Shown one piece after another: positions 42,492 through 52,011 of a DNA stretch of 64,000 bases (its first letter is position 1; every line of letters begins with the position of its first letter). This DNA is from Mucilaginibacter sp. cycad4 (GTDB lineage Bacteria > Bacteroidota > Bacteroidia > Sphingobacteriales > Sphingobacteriaceae). Under the pieces are notes generated by a model, which searched no databases, was not told the DNA's origin, and saw nothing but the letters and a program-made list of their open reading frames with translations. The stretch lies in contig NZ_CP139559.1 in the NCBI RefSeq assembly GCF_034263275.1, forward strand, positions 1,116,001 through 1,180,000, given 5' to 3'. The position numbers and the translations under genes are program-made.

Positions 42492-43310
42492 ATGAAATGG
42501 AAATTAACTATGGCTTTTAAAAGCCGGGCATTTTTAATGATGATATTGCTGTTTGCGAACAACCTGCTTAAAGCGCAGGTTGTTTTAAAAGCAGATGGAA
42601 GCGATGATGCGTATCAGCAAATATCGCATGTATTAGGTGGTGATGCCTGCGAGGTGCCTGATTGCGTACATCATATTAAACATATTACCGAAGCCTTTGA
42701 TAAACAGTTAAATGAATACGTTTTTGTTTTTCATAGCCACGCTAAGGAAGATAATGACCGCTGCCGGAATTTCGACAGGGAGCGGGTAGAGATCAAAACC
42801 TACGGGCCATCTGCCGCTAAACTGAAGGGTGAACATGGCGAAACTGTGATTTATAAATGGAAGTTTAAAATTGACAGCGGCTTTAAAGCGCAGCCAACTT
42901 TTACCCATATCCACCAGATAAAAGCCGGAGATGGGGATGCCGGAGCCCCGATCATAACTTTTACACCCCGGTTTGGTGAACCTGATCAATTTGAAATAAT
43001 TCATACCGGTTCGGCAAAAGGAACTTCGCAAGGGGTTTTAACCCGCGTTAGCCTGGCCGATTTTAAAGGTAACTGGGTAGAGGTGACCGAAAAGCTGCAT
43101 TATGACAGCCAGGGTACTTACAGTGTGGAGATTAAACGGGTTGCCGATAATAAGACGCTGCTTAGCTATGCCAATACCAATATTGACTTGTGGCGAAACG
43201 GTACCTCATTTTGCCGGCCTAAATGGGGAGTGTACCGGAGCTTAAAAAGCCCGGCGTACATCAGGGATGAGGATGTAAGTTTTGCTGACATAGCTATCCT
43301 TGAGCAATGA
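42492..43310 (+). CDS. Jelly-roll polysaccharide-lyase-like exported protein
   Basis: A 272-residue exported protein. The ATG at 42492 is preferred over an upstream TTG at 42480 that would overlap the fucosidase gene; the hydrophobic signal is AFLMMILLFANNLLKAQ. The mature part is beta-rich with FDRERVEIKTYG, FTHIHQIKAGDGD and CRPKWGVYRSLK, a pattern similar to jelly-roll lyases (Arg/Glu strand, QIH-like strand, and K-W-G-x-Y-R strand as in PL7, PL13, PL20 and PL28-like groups). That fits cleavage of a uronic-acid polymer in this PUL. The exact family is uncertain. Confidence 0.7.
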   Translation: MKWKLTMAFKSRAFLMMILLFANNLLKAQVVLKADGSDDAYQQISHVLGGDACEVPDCVHHIKHITEAFDKQLNEYVFVFHSHAKEDNDRCRNFDRERVEIKTYGPSAAKLKGEHGETVIYKWKFKIDSGFKAQPTFTHIHQIKAGDGDAGAPIITFTPRFGEPDQFEIIHTGSAKGTSQGVLTRVSLADFKGNWVEVTEKLHYDSQGTYSVEIKRVADNKTLLSYANTNIDLWRNGTSFCRPKWGVYRSLKSPAYIRDEDVSFADIAILEQ

Positions 43311-43348
43311 ATTTATATATAATTTATTTAACCAATAAACCAAGTTGA

Positions 43349-44242
43349 ATGAAGCCACATTTACTGAAAGTATCAGCAGGCCCTGCTCAATCCTTTAGCG
43401 TGAGGCAAGACCTTCTTCCCTGCATTAATAACCGGTGGCATTATCACCCCGAAATAGAGCTGATCCACTTCAAAAAGGGCAGCGGGACACAATTTATCGG
43501 CGATAATATCCGGCAGTTTAATGCCGGTGATATTGTAATGGTAGGATCTTATCTGCCACATTACTGGCGGTTTGATGATATGTATTTTTCGCAGGATAAT
43601 GATAACACAGGGGTTGATATCCGTGTGGCTCATTTCAGCGAAAATTTTTGGGGCAATGGATTTTTACAGCTTCCGGAAAATAAGCTGATCAAAACTACGA
43701 TAGAGAAAGCCAGGCGTGGGATCCAGATTACCGGCAAAACAAAAAAGACTATTGCTAAAATTATGGAAATGATGCTTACTGCCGGAGGATCAAAAAAGAT
43801 AATTTTGTTGATGGAAGCCTTAAACGCAATTGCCGAATGTGATCAGGCGGGTTGTTTGTCATCAATAGGGTTTAACCCCAACGTTGAGAAATCACAAAAT
43901 GATTGTATTAATGTGATCTATGAATACTCATTGGCAAACTTCAAAAATAAAATACACATGGATGAGCTTGCCGACCTGGTTGGGATCAGTCCAAATTCTT
44001 TTTGCCGTTATTTTAAATCACGTACGAGCAAAACCTATTCTAAATTTTTACTGGAGATCAGGGTTGGGCAGGCCTGCAAGTTGCTCATAGAAAATAAGTT
44101 GCCCTTAAAGCAGCTGTGCTACGAAAGCGGCTTTAATAATTTTACAAATTTTCATAAGTACTTTAAGCTTATTACCGGTAAAAGTCCTTTAAACTATCAA
44201 AAAGAGTTTATCCAGGTAAGGTCGAACTCATTATATGAATAA
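43349..44242 (+). CDS. AraC-family transcriptional regulator with cupin N-terminus
   Basis: A 297-residue regulator. Residues about 10-110 form the sugar-sensing cupin (NNRWHYHPEIELIHFKKGSG, then FNAGDIVMVGSYLPHYWRF). The C-terminal 95 residues contain two helix-turn-helix motifs (HMDELADLVGISPNSFCRYF then LCYESGFNNFTNFHKYFKLI). There is no signal peptide. It closes PUL 1 and is read in the same direction as the enzymes, so it probably adjusts their transcription to an imported sugar, in addition to the sigma/FecR route. Confidence 0.92.
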   Translation: MKPHLLKVSAGPAQSFSVRQDLLPCINNRWHYHPEIELIHFKKGSGTQFIGDNIRQFNAGDIVMVGSYLPHYWRFDDMYFSQDNDNTGVDIRVAHFSENFWGNGFLQLPENKLIKTTIEKARRGIQITGKTKKTIAKIMEMMLTAGGSKKIILLMEALNAIAECDQAGCLSSIGFNPNVEKSQNDCINVIYEYSLANFKNKIHMDELADLVGISPNSFCRYFKSRTSKTYSKFLLEIRVGQACKLLIENKLPLKQLCYESGFNNFTNFHKYFKLITGKSPLNYQKEFIQVRSNSLYE

Positions 44243-44608
44243 GTTTTTACCGGCTGTTTATTTTCTTGCAAAGTCTTATAACATAAGCTTGCTAAAAACT
44301 ACAACAATTTTGATTGCCTGATAATTGTGCTCAAATTGAGGATTGAACGAAGATGTTCTAAGTCCTTTATCTTTTAATGTCGGAACCGGCTTAAACACCC
44401 ATGTTTAAAACAGAATGCCGCTGGTTTAGCGTGTCACGCTCAAATAAATTTAGGACATAGAGATTTGACTGCATTAAGCACTGCTCATTGATTTCGTCCT
44501 CCAAAAATGCTCTTTAAGCAATAAGTTTTTTATATTTTGAAATTAAAGTAATAACTTCATACTCAGTTAGCTCCGGCAGCTAAGTCATGTTTTTTACCTA
44601 ACTTTAGC
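44243..44608. other. Intergenic region between PUL 1 and the giant surface-protein gene
   Basis: 366 AT-rich bases with no gene I can support. TAACTTTAG just before the ATG of the next gene is a poor match to the -7 consensus. No strong terminator is visible after the AraC gene. Confidence 0.45.
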
Positions 44609-47600
44609 ATGCGTAAACCTTTACTTTTATTGAGTATAGTCTCTGTTTTTTTTGCTCCGACAAAGCGGGCAATTGAGCAAGTTGGCCAAATAGCTCATCA
44701 TGGTCAACGCAATATGACTGTTACTTTTTTTGCTGAAAGTAATTATAGCCGGGCAAGTAATGCTGCTTCTGATAGTGATGCAGAAAATGGCATATTTTTA
44801 CTGTCGTCGTTTACCAGCCCGGACAACGAGAAAATTTTCAGCGCCACCCTTAAAACAGGGGCGAAAAGAAATGTTAAAAAAGTAAAAACGGGTGTTGCTG
44901 CGCCTAACATCAAAGCAAGTGCGGCAACAGGTGTAATCTCAGCCTGCGTTGGCTCACCATCTGTAAGTACCCAGCAGTTTACTGTTTCGGGCAGTAACCT
45001 GACAGACAATATTACTGTTACCGCCCCGGCAGGTTTTGAGATTTCAATTAACCCCGCCGGCGGTTTTACCAATATGTTTTTTATGGTTGCCACAGGCAGT
45101 TCGGTAACCTCAAGGGTAGTGTATGTTCGCTCCATTGCTGCGGGTACACCAGCTAACCTGTCGGGGGTGGTAACACTAACTACCGCGGGAGGAACGACTA
45201 AAAAAGTAGCCGTAAAAGGTGTGGTCTACGCGCTGCCGACCGTCGATCCCATATCAGATCTGATTTTTACTAACGGTGATCTTACTACGCCGATAAATTT
45301 TACAGGCACCGGCAATACTTTTTACTGGACGAATGATAAGCCGCGAATTGGCCTTGTCGCAAGTGGGAGCGATAACATAGCTCCTTTTACAGCGGTAAAT
45401 ACCGGATCGAGCCCTCTGGTTGCGCATATAAGTGCCACATCCCGGAAGGCTAATATTGCTTATGTTCCTGATTACGGCTCAAACACTGTTTTGGCAGTTA
45501 ATACGATAACCAATGAAATTGTTAGTACTATACCTGTAGGCGCCAACCCGGGTTTTGTTGAGGTAAGCCCGGATGGGAAAAAGGTTTACATCGCAAACGT
45601 TTCGGGCACAAGTCTTTCTATTATCAATACGCAAACCAATCAGGCCAGGGATATATCGATTTTTGACAATCCCACGGCACTAATATTCAGCAAGGATGGA
45701 ACCAGGGCTTACGTTGCCGGTGAAACTGGTGAATGTACTGTAATAGATGTTGCAAATGATGCTGTATTAACAGCGCTTACATTCCCTTCGGGCGGTGCGG
45801 GAATCGCTTTAAGTGACGATGGAAAATGGATTTATGCTACTAACTCCGCCAATGGTGATATCCGGGTTTATGATACGGCTAACAATGCCGAAAGCATTAA
45901 TATTCCGGCCCGGGGAGCACACTATGCTGCTACAAGCCCGGACGGAAAGAAGATATACTTTACCGGAAGCTATTCCAATACTGTTTACGTAATAGATGTT
46001 GCTACCAACACCCTTTCTGCAACCATCGACCTTATAGCTGATGCTGAGGGAATTGCCATAAGCCCCGATGGCAGCCGGATTTATGTTACCAATCAATCTG
46101 CCGGGACCGTTACGGTGATCAACGCTGCCAACAACTCGGTAATGACCGCGTTACCTGTCGGGAAATCTCCCAGAGGAATAGCCATTACACCAGACGGAAA
46201 ATATGTTTATGTTGCCAATGCCGATTCCGGTACATTGTCGGTCATCAGCACATCAGATTACACGATAGCTGCAACCATACCCTGCGGCATATTCCCTTAT
46301 GCTATAGGCAATTTCATAACCCCGGGCGAAAATACCTGCTTAAGTAATCCAACTGATTTTAAGATCACGGTTAACCCATCGCCTACTACTATTACACCTG
46401 GCACTGTTGGCGGTCTTATTACTACATGTATAGGTGCCCCGTCAACAAATTTTCAGCAATTTACCGTATCAGGTAATAATTTATCAGGTAATATAAAGGC
46501 TGCATCTCCGGCAGGGTTAGAGATCTCATTCAGCAAAACCAGCGGTTTTGCTGATGTTTTAAATATCGCTCCAACCGGCGGAGCTGTGACCAATAAGGTA
46601 ATTTATGTTCGCGCTAAAGCATCGGGCACTCCGGCTAACCTTTCGGGCAATGTGGTTTTAAGTACCACCGGTGCTGCAAGCAAGAATGTGGCAGTAAAAG
46701 GTGTGGTTAACGACTTGCCCACCACAGATGCTGCCGATAACCCTGTATATAATAACGGCGATATAACAGCTGCCATTAAATTTACCGGCACGGCTAACAC
46801 CTATACCTGGACCAATGATAAACCATCCATCGGGCTGGCGGCGAGCGGTACCGGTGATATACCATCTTTTACCGCAATAAATACGGGTATCCCACCTGTG
46901 AAGGCTAATATCACGGTTACGCCTTCGTCCGACGGATATTTATATCTCGCCGGAGCAAATAATATGATCCTGGTAGATGCTGACGAGAATAAACAAACAG
47001 GAACTATAAACACCGGAGGACAACCAATCGGGACTGCAATTAGCCCTGATGGCACCCTGGTTGCCATTACCGATTACACCGCCAACACGGTTAAATTTAT
47101 TAATACAACCACCCATAAAGTGGTGTCAACTGTTAATAACGTTTCTACACCAATAGGGATCTGTTTTACTCCCGATGGCAAAAAGGTTTATGTAGCCAAC
47201 GAAAACACCTTTAACGTTACCATTATTGATGTAGCAACAGCCACTGCCGGGCCGCCTTTTCATGTAGGCGTTTACCCTTACGGCATAGCCGCAAGCCCTG
47301 ATGGCAATACTGTTTACGTTGGCTGCACCGGCGAAAACGCAGTAGTTGCGATTGATACCAAAACATATCAAACCACACCCATCAAGGTAAACTTTGGTCC
47401 AACCGGCATTGCTGTGAGCCCGGATAATAGCCGTGTATACGCCACCAGCGCACAATATAATGGCTTACTTAAGGTGATAGACGTGGCAACAAAGTCTGTA
47501 TTAGCTAACATTCCTGTGGGTGATGTATCTACTGGTATTTGCGTTAGCCCGGATGGTAAAAGGGTGTATATTTCCAATACGCAGAGCAACAACGTAATGG

Positions 47601-50600
47601 TAATAGATGCCGAAATCAATAAAGTGATCGCTACTATACCTACCGACAATCATCCCTTCGGCGTATCCATAACTCCCGATGGGAAATACGTTTATGTAGC
47701 TAATGAAGGCTCAAACAGTGTAAACATTATTAACACAGCCACCAATTCGATAACTAACGGCATCAACATAACCGGGCAGCTGAGTAAAAGCTTTGGGAAC
47801 TTTTTTGTTCCAGGTACCGGATGTACCGGTACGCCAACTAAATTTACTATAACGGTAAACGGATCTTCGGTTATTACGGCCAGCGCGGTAACGGGTGAAA
47901 TCTCGGCCTGCACCGGTTCGTCATCAATAAATACACAACAGTTCAAAGTGTCCGGCAGTAATCTATCGGCCGATATCACTGTTACAGCACCTGCTAAATT
48001 CGAAGTATCACTTAGCGAAACCGGTGGCTTTGCAAATTCTGTAGTTATTGCGCAGACGGGCGGTATAGTAACAGATCAGATAGTTTATGTCCGTTCGGCG
48101 GCGTCAGCTACCGCGGGTAATATTTCGGGCGATGTGGTGCTCAGTTCTGTCGGGTTAACGGATAAAAAAGTTACCGTGAGGGGGCTAATCCACTCTTTGC
48201 CCGCCGCCAATCAAATAAGTGATCAAGGTTTTGACAACAGTGCAACAACTACTGTTATACATTTTACGGGCATAGCAACCACCTACACATGGACGAATGA
48301 TAATCCTTCTATTGGTTTGCCCGGCGGCGGAAGCGGTGATATCCCCTCGTTTACAGCCGTTAATAATAGTCAGGCTGTAGTTACTGCAACTATAACCGTG
48401 GTGCCTTCGGATGCTTCATGCGAGGGCAATCCCATGACCTTTAAAATCAATATCAATCCAACTATTCCGACTTTAACAAGTAGCCCCGTAACCGGTAATA
48501 TTACTGCTTGCCAGGGTTCGCCATCAGCCAGTCCAAATATCCAGCAGTTTGCTGTTGAAGGTACTAATCTAACTGGCGATGTCCAAATAACAGCGCCAGC
48601 AAATTTTGAAGTGTCGTTTAATCCAAACACAGGATACGCCGGCACATTAAAACTTACGCCAATCGCGGGAAAAGTTAACAGTACTGACATTTACATCAGA
48701 TCAGCAGCCACAGCGCCTGTGGGCCATCTGTCGGGTAACATCGTATTATCATCCGCCGGGATTACTGATCAAAATATCCCTGTAAGCGGTGCGGTAGAAG
48801 CTCAACCGTTTGTCGATGTACTGTCTACCCAAACTTTTACCGATGGAGATAATACAATGCTAATACATTTTACGGGCAACGCAGTTACATATACATGGAC
48901 AAATGATAACCCCGCTATCGGCCTGCCTTCTGCCGGTAGCGGTGATATACCATCGTTTGCCGCTGTCAATAACGGATTAACTGTACTTACCGCTAATATT
49001 ACCGTTATACCATCAAGTACATCATGCATCGGTAATTCTATCACCTTCAAAATTAATATCAACCCAACCATTCCATCGTTAACTCTGGGTACAGCAAGCG
49101 GCAGCATAATGGCATGCCAGGGTTTGTCATCTGTCAGTCCTGATATTCAGCAGTTTGCTGTTGCTGGAACTAATCTGAACGGCGATGTTCAAATAACAGC
49201 GCCGTCAAACTTTGAAGTGTCATTCAATCCAAATACAGGATATGCAAGTACATTGATCCTTAAACAAACTGCCGGAAAGGTTAATAGTACTGACATTTAT
49301 GTTAGATCAGCTTTTACAGCGCCTGCGGGCCATATTTCAGGTAACGTTATATTATCCTCTGCCGGGGTTACAGATCAAAACGTACCCGTCAGCGGCGAAG
49401 TAATGGCCCTGCCCACCGTCGATGCGCTATCCGCTCAAACTTTTGACAACGGGGCATCTACAACGCCCATAAATTTTACAGGCACGGCAAGCATCTATAC
49501 GTGGACAAATGATAATCCCTCTATCGGATTACCTTCCGGCGGAAGCGGCGATATACCCGCGTTTACAGCAATCAACAACGGACAAACTGTACTTGCCGCA
49601 ACCATAACCGTTGTGCCATCGGATGCGTTATGCACCGGTAATTCCATTACCTTTAAAATTAATATCAATCCAACACCGCCTTCTTTAACAGTAGGTGCGA
49701 TAAGCGGCGGTATAACAGCGTGCCTGGGTTTGCCATCTGCCAGCCCGGATATTCAGCAGTTTTCAGTAACCGGCAGCGGCCTTGGAAACGACGTTCAGAT
49801 AACAGCACCTGCAAATTTTGAAATTTCGCTTAATCCGGGTGCAGGGTATACCAATACACTTACGCTTGCACAAATAGCCGGAAAAGTTACCAGTACCAAT
49901 ATTTATGTTCGTTCGTCGGCCTCGGCCCCGGTAGGTAATAATTCGGGGATTGTTGCCATATCATCGGCAGGGGCTCCCGGTAAAACGGTTAATGTATCTG
50001 GTACAATTAACGCGTTGCCAATGGTCAATCCTATATCGCCATTAACCTTTAACAATGGCTCGGTTACAACAGCCATAAATTTTGGTGGCTCGCCCGCTGC
50101 TATCTATACATGGATGAATGATACGCAGGGCATAGGCTTGCAGGCCGGTGGCACGGGTAATATACCCTCATTCACGGCCATTAATAATACAACAAACCCA
50201 ATTACAGCTACCATAACGGTGGTGCCCTCAAACGGTTCATGCACCGGAAGCCCGGTTGTTTTTAAAATTACCGTTAATCCTACCCTGGTGCCGGTTATCT
50301 CATTTGCCGGTAACCTGTCGCCGCTTAATACCACCTATGGTTCAGCATCTGCTTCAGGCAGTTTCAGTGTGTCGGGTAACAACCTTATATCAGCTGTAAC
50401 TATTACCCCGCCGGCAGGTTTTGAAGTGAGTGCCGATGGTGTCAATTTTAAAAATACGACTACCATAGGAGGCTCCGGTACGCTTACTGCTACCACCGTT
50501 TATATCAGACTGGCGAAAACCACCTTCGCCGGCAATTATGTTGGCAATATCGTGCTAAATACCAATGGTGCTGCAAACAGTTTAGCCATGCCAAATAGTA

Positions 50601-51124
50601 TTGTTACCCCTGCCTCAATGATCATCACCGCAGATAATAAAACCCGCAGCTTGCATTCGGAAAATCCTTTGCTCACTGTCACATACAACGGTTTTGTAAA
50701 TAACGAAAACGAATTGAACCTTGTAAAAAAACCGGAGGTGGTAACGGTGGCTACGCCGGCCTCCGCAGCGGGAGGATATACTATTTCCTTTACAAGTGGC
50801 GCGGAATCACCTAATTATAGCTTTACTTATATCACGGGAATACTCACCGTAACACCATCGGGAGTTGTTGTCTTTAATACCTTCACACCCAACGGCGACG
50901 GCATGAATGATACATGGGCAATAAAATATATTGAATATTATCCAAATTGTACCGTAAATGTATTCAACCGCTGGGGAGCAAAGGTGTTTTCGTCCATGGG
51001 GTATAGCCAGCAGTGGGATGGCCGGTTGAGCGGAAACCCGGTACCTACCGGTACTTACTATTATGTTATTAATCTCAAAGACGGGTCGCCCCCAAAATCT
51101 GGCTGGATAGCGATAGCCAGATAA
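44609..51124 (+). CDS. Giant repeat surface protein with two YVTN propellers and type IX sorting domain
   Basis: A 2171-residue exported protein with an N-terminal signal-like segment (MRKPLLLLSIVSVFFAP). The body is six repeats of about 200 residues, each a beta-sandwich unit (ISACxGSxSxxxQQFxVSG...LSGxVxLSSAG) plus a PKD-like unit (FTGTAxxYTWTNDxPSIGL...FKIxxNP), and a seventh shortened repeat. Two beta-propellers with YVTN-type blades (SPDGKKVYIAN) are inserted in repeats 1 and 2. Then follow an MBG-like domain (MIITADNKTRSLHSENPLLT) and a gliding-motility-type C-terminal domain (VFNTFTPNGDGMNDTW...WDGRLSGNPVPTGTYYYVI), the signal for export by the type IX system. An adhesin or glycan-binding role is inferred. 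Confidence 0.9.
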   Translation: MRKPLLLLSIVSVFFAPTKRAIEQVGQIAHHGQRNMTVTFFAESNYSRASNAASDSDAENGIFLLSSFTSPDNEKIFSATLKTGAKRNVKKVKTGVAAPNIKASAATGVISACVGSPSVSTQQFTVSGSNLTDNITVTAPAGFEISINPAGGFTNMFFMVATGSSVTSRVVYVRSIAAGTPANLSGVVTLTTAGGTTKKVAVKGVVYALPTVDPISDLIFTNGDLTTPINFTGTGNTFYWTNDKPRIGLVASGSDNIAPFTAVNTGSSPLVAHISATSRKANIAYVPDYGSNTVLAVNTITNEIVSTIPVGANPGFVEVSPDGKKVYIANVSGTSLSIINTQTNQARDISIFDNPTALIFSKDGTRAYVAGETGECTVIDVANDAVLTALTFPSGGAGIALSDDGKWIYATNSANGDIRVYDTANNAESINIPARGAHYAATSPDGKKIYFTGSYSNTVYVIDVATNTLSATIDLIADAEGIAISPDGSRIYVTNQSAGTVTVINAANNSVMTALPVGKSPRGIAITPDGKYVYVANADSGTLSVISTSDYTIAATIPCGIFPYAIGNFITPGENTCLSNPTDFKITVNPSPTTITPGTVGGLITTCIGAPSTNFQQFTVSGNNLSGNIKAASPAGLEISFSKTSGFADVLNIAPTGGAVTNKVIYVRAKASGTPANLSGNVVLSTTGAASKNVAVKGVVNDLPTTDAADNPVYNNGDITAAIKFTGTANTYTWTNDKPSIGLAASGTGDIPSFTAINTGIPPVKANITVTPSSDGYLYLAGANNMILVDADENKQTGTINTGGQPIGTAISPDGTLVAITDYTANTVKFINTTTHKVVSTVNNVSTPIGICFTPDGKKVYVANENTFNVTIIDVATATAGPPFHVGVYPYGIAASPDGNTVYVGCTGENAVVAIDTKTYQTTPIKVNFGPTGIAVSPDNSRVYATSAQYNGLLKVIDVATKSVLANIPVGDVSTGICVSPDGKRVYISNTQSNNVMVIDAEINKVIATIPTDNHPFGVSITPDGKYVYVANEGSNSVNIINTATNSITNGINITGQLSKSFGNFFVPGTGCTGTPTKFTITVNGSSVITASAVTGEISACTGSSSINTQQFKVSGSNLSADITVTAPAKFEVSLSETGGFANSVVIAQTGGIVTDQIVYVRSAASATAGNISGDVVLSSVGLTDKKVTVRGLIHSLPAANQISDQGFDNSATTTVIHFTGIATTYTWTNDNPSIGLPGGGSGDIPSFTAVNNSQAVVTATITVVPSDASCEGNPMTFKININPTIPTLTSSPVTGNITACQGSPSASPNIQQFAVEGTNLTGDVQITAPANFEVSFNPNTGYAGTLKLTPIAGKVNSTDIYIRSAATAPVGHLSGNIVLSSAGITDQNIPVSGAVEAQPFVDVLSTQTFTDGDNTMLIHFTGNAVTYTWTNDNPAIGLPSAGSGDIPSFAAVNNGLTVLTANITVIPSSTSCIGNSITFKININPTIPSLTLGTASGSIMACQGLSSVSPDIQQFAVAGTNLNGDVQITAPSNFEVSFNPNTGYASTLILKQTAGKVNSTDIYVRSAFTAPAGHISGNVILSSAGVTDQNVPVSGEVMALPTVDALSAQTFDNGASTTPINFTGTASIYTWTNDNPSIGLPSGGSGDIPAFTAINNGQTVLAATITVVPSDALCTGNSITFKININPTPPSLTVGAISGGITACLGLPSASPDIQQFSVTGSGLGNDVQITAPANFEISLNPGAGYTNTLTLAQIAGKVTSTNIYVRSSASAPVGNNSGIVAISSAGAPGKTVNVSGTINALPMVNPISPLTFNNGSVTTAINFGGSPAAIYTWMNDTQGIGLQAGGTGNIPSFTAINNTTNPITATITVVPSNGSCTGSPVVFKITVNPTLVPVISFAGNLSPLNTTYGSASASGSFSVSGNNLISAVTITPPAGFEVSADGVNFKNTTTIGGSGTLTATTVYIRLAKTTFAGNYVGNIVLNTNGAANSLAMPNSIVTPASMIITADNKTRSLHSENPLLTVTYNGFVNNENELNLVKKPEVVTVATPASAAGGYTISFTSGAESPNYSFTYITGILTVTPSGVVVFNTFTPNGDGMNDTWAIKYIEYYPNCTVNVFNRWGAKVFSSMGYSQQWDGRLSGNPVPTGTYYYVINLKDGSPPKSGWIAIAR
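44915..50610 (+). repeat. In-gene repeat array of the giant surface protein
   Basis: Approximate units: 44915-46380 (propeller inserted 45440-46330), 46381-47866 (propeller 46925-47818), 47867-48465, 48466-49068, 49069-49677, 49678-50283 and a short unit 50284-50610. Units 4 and 5 are clearly similar in DNA too; for example ATTCAGCAGTTTGCTGTTGC and its counterpart share most bases, which suggests recent duplication or gene conversion. Confidence 0.85.
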
Positions 51125-51537
51125 AATGCCGTTGACTGAACTCGTTATCCATTTGAACCCGGTAACAATATGGATGGTTAGCGCCTGAGGAGCGTGGTAT
51201 TAAGCGGATCGAATTATAAATAGTTCTTAACGTTGTCCCATGATCATTTAAAGTGTATTACTATCGATAAAAATTCTAAGAAAACGGTTTACAAATAATG
51301 TAAAAGCCGTATGCAGCAATGTACAATTTAATATCATTATTTTACTCTTCTTGTTTCTTTAAAAATATACCTATAAATTGGGTTTGTAATCTAAATATCA
51401 GTCACTTTTATATCGTTATCATTTGATTTTCGATGCAGGGTCAGTGTGTGCCGACGCGCTGTTACTTGCCGCCTGCCTGGGCTGATATAACCGATTTTAA
51501 ATGATTTTAATTAAGTAAAATAAATTTTAAACCAATC
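51125..51537. other. Intergenic region after the giant gene
   Basis: 413 bases without a gene or clear hairpin. It carries the promoter of the acetyltransferase gene, but no convincing -7 box is seen. Confidence 0.45.
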
Positions 51538-51966
51538 ATGATTGAACAAGGCTCTTACCTGAAATCGAAAATTTATGATTTAATGAACCTGATGATTAAC
51601 GATGAAAGTGGATTGTTTGAAGTAGGCGATTTGGATAGTTACATTGACAAACTTATTGAAAAAGCCTGTATCATAACTATTATGGCACAGGATGCTTTAC
51701 AGGGTTTTTTGGCTTATTACGCCAACGACTATGAAAATAAAGTTGGGTTTATTTCCATGCTGATAATTGATCCTTCAACAAAACGGATGGGATATGGCCG
51801 AAGGCTTGTTGAATTTGCATTAAAAGATTTAACAATGAAGGGATTTAAAAAATGCCGCACTGAAGTAAATACTGACAATATAAAAGCAGTAAATATTTGT
51901 AAAAGGTTAGGCTTTACATATGTGGGTAATAATGACATATACATGGTGTTTGAAAAACAATTATAG
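51538..51966 (+). CDS. GNAT-family N-acetyltransferase
   Basis: A 142-residue cytosolic acetyltransferase that transfers acetyl from acetyl-CoA to an amine. The acetyl-CoA loop is DPSTKRMGYGRRLVEFAL (R-x-x-G-x-G/A type), and the last strand and helix are CRTEVNTDNIKAVNICKRLG then FTYVGNNDIYMVFEK. The N-terminus (YLKSKIYDLMNLMINDESGL) fits the family. The substrate is unknown. The gene converges on the cytochrome/FG-GAP gene with a 45-base gap. Confidence 0.88.
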   Translation: MIEQGSYLKSKIYDLMNLMINDESGLFEVGDLDSYIDKLIEKACIITIMAQDALQGFLAYYANDYENKVGFISMLIIDPSTKRMGYGRRLVEFALKDLTMKGFKKCRTEVNTDNIKAVNICKRLGFTYVGNNDIYMVFEKQL

Positions 51967-52011
51967 TTCTCTCAACACTGCTCTATCTGCATTGAAAATT
52001 TAGTTGTCCTT

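Noticed and set aside
44915..50610. Repeats in the giant gene as a CRISPR-like or phase-variation array
   Set aside because: The units are about 600 bases, in frame, and encode protein domains with diverged sequences.
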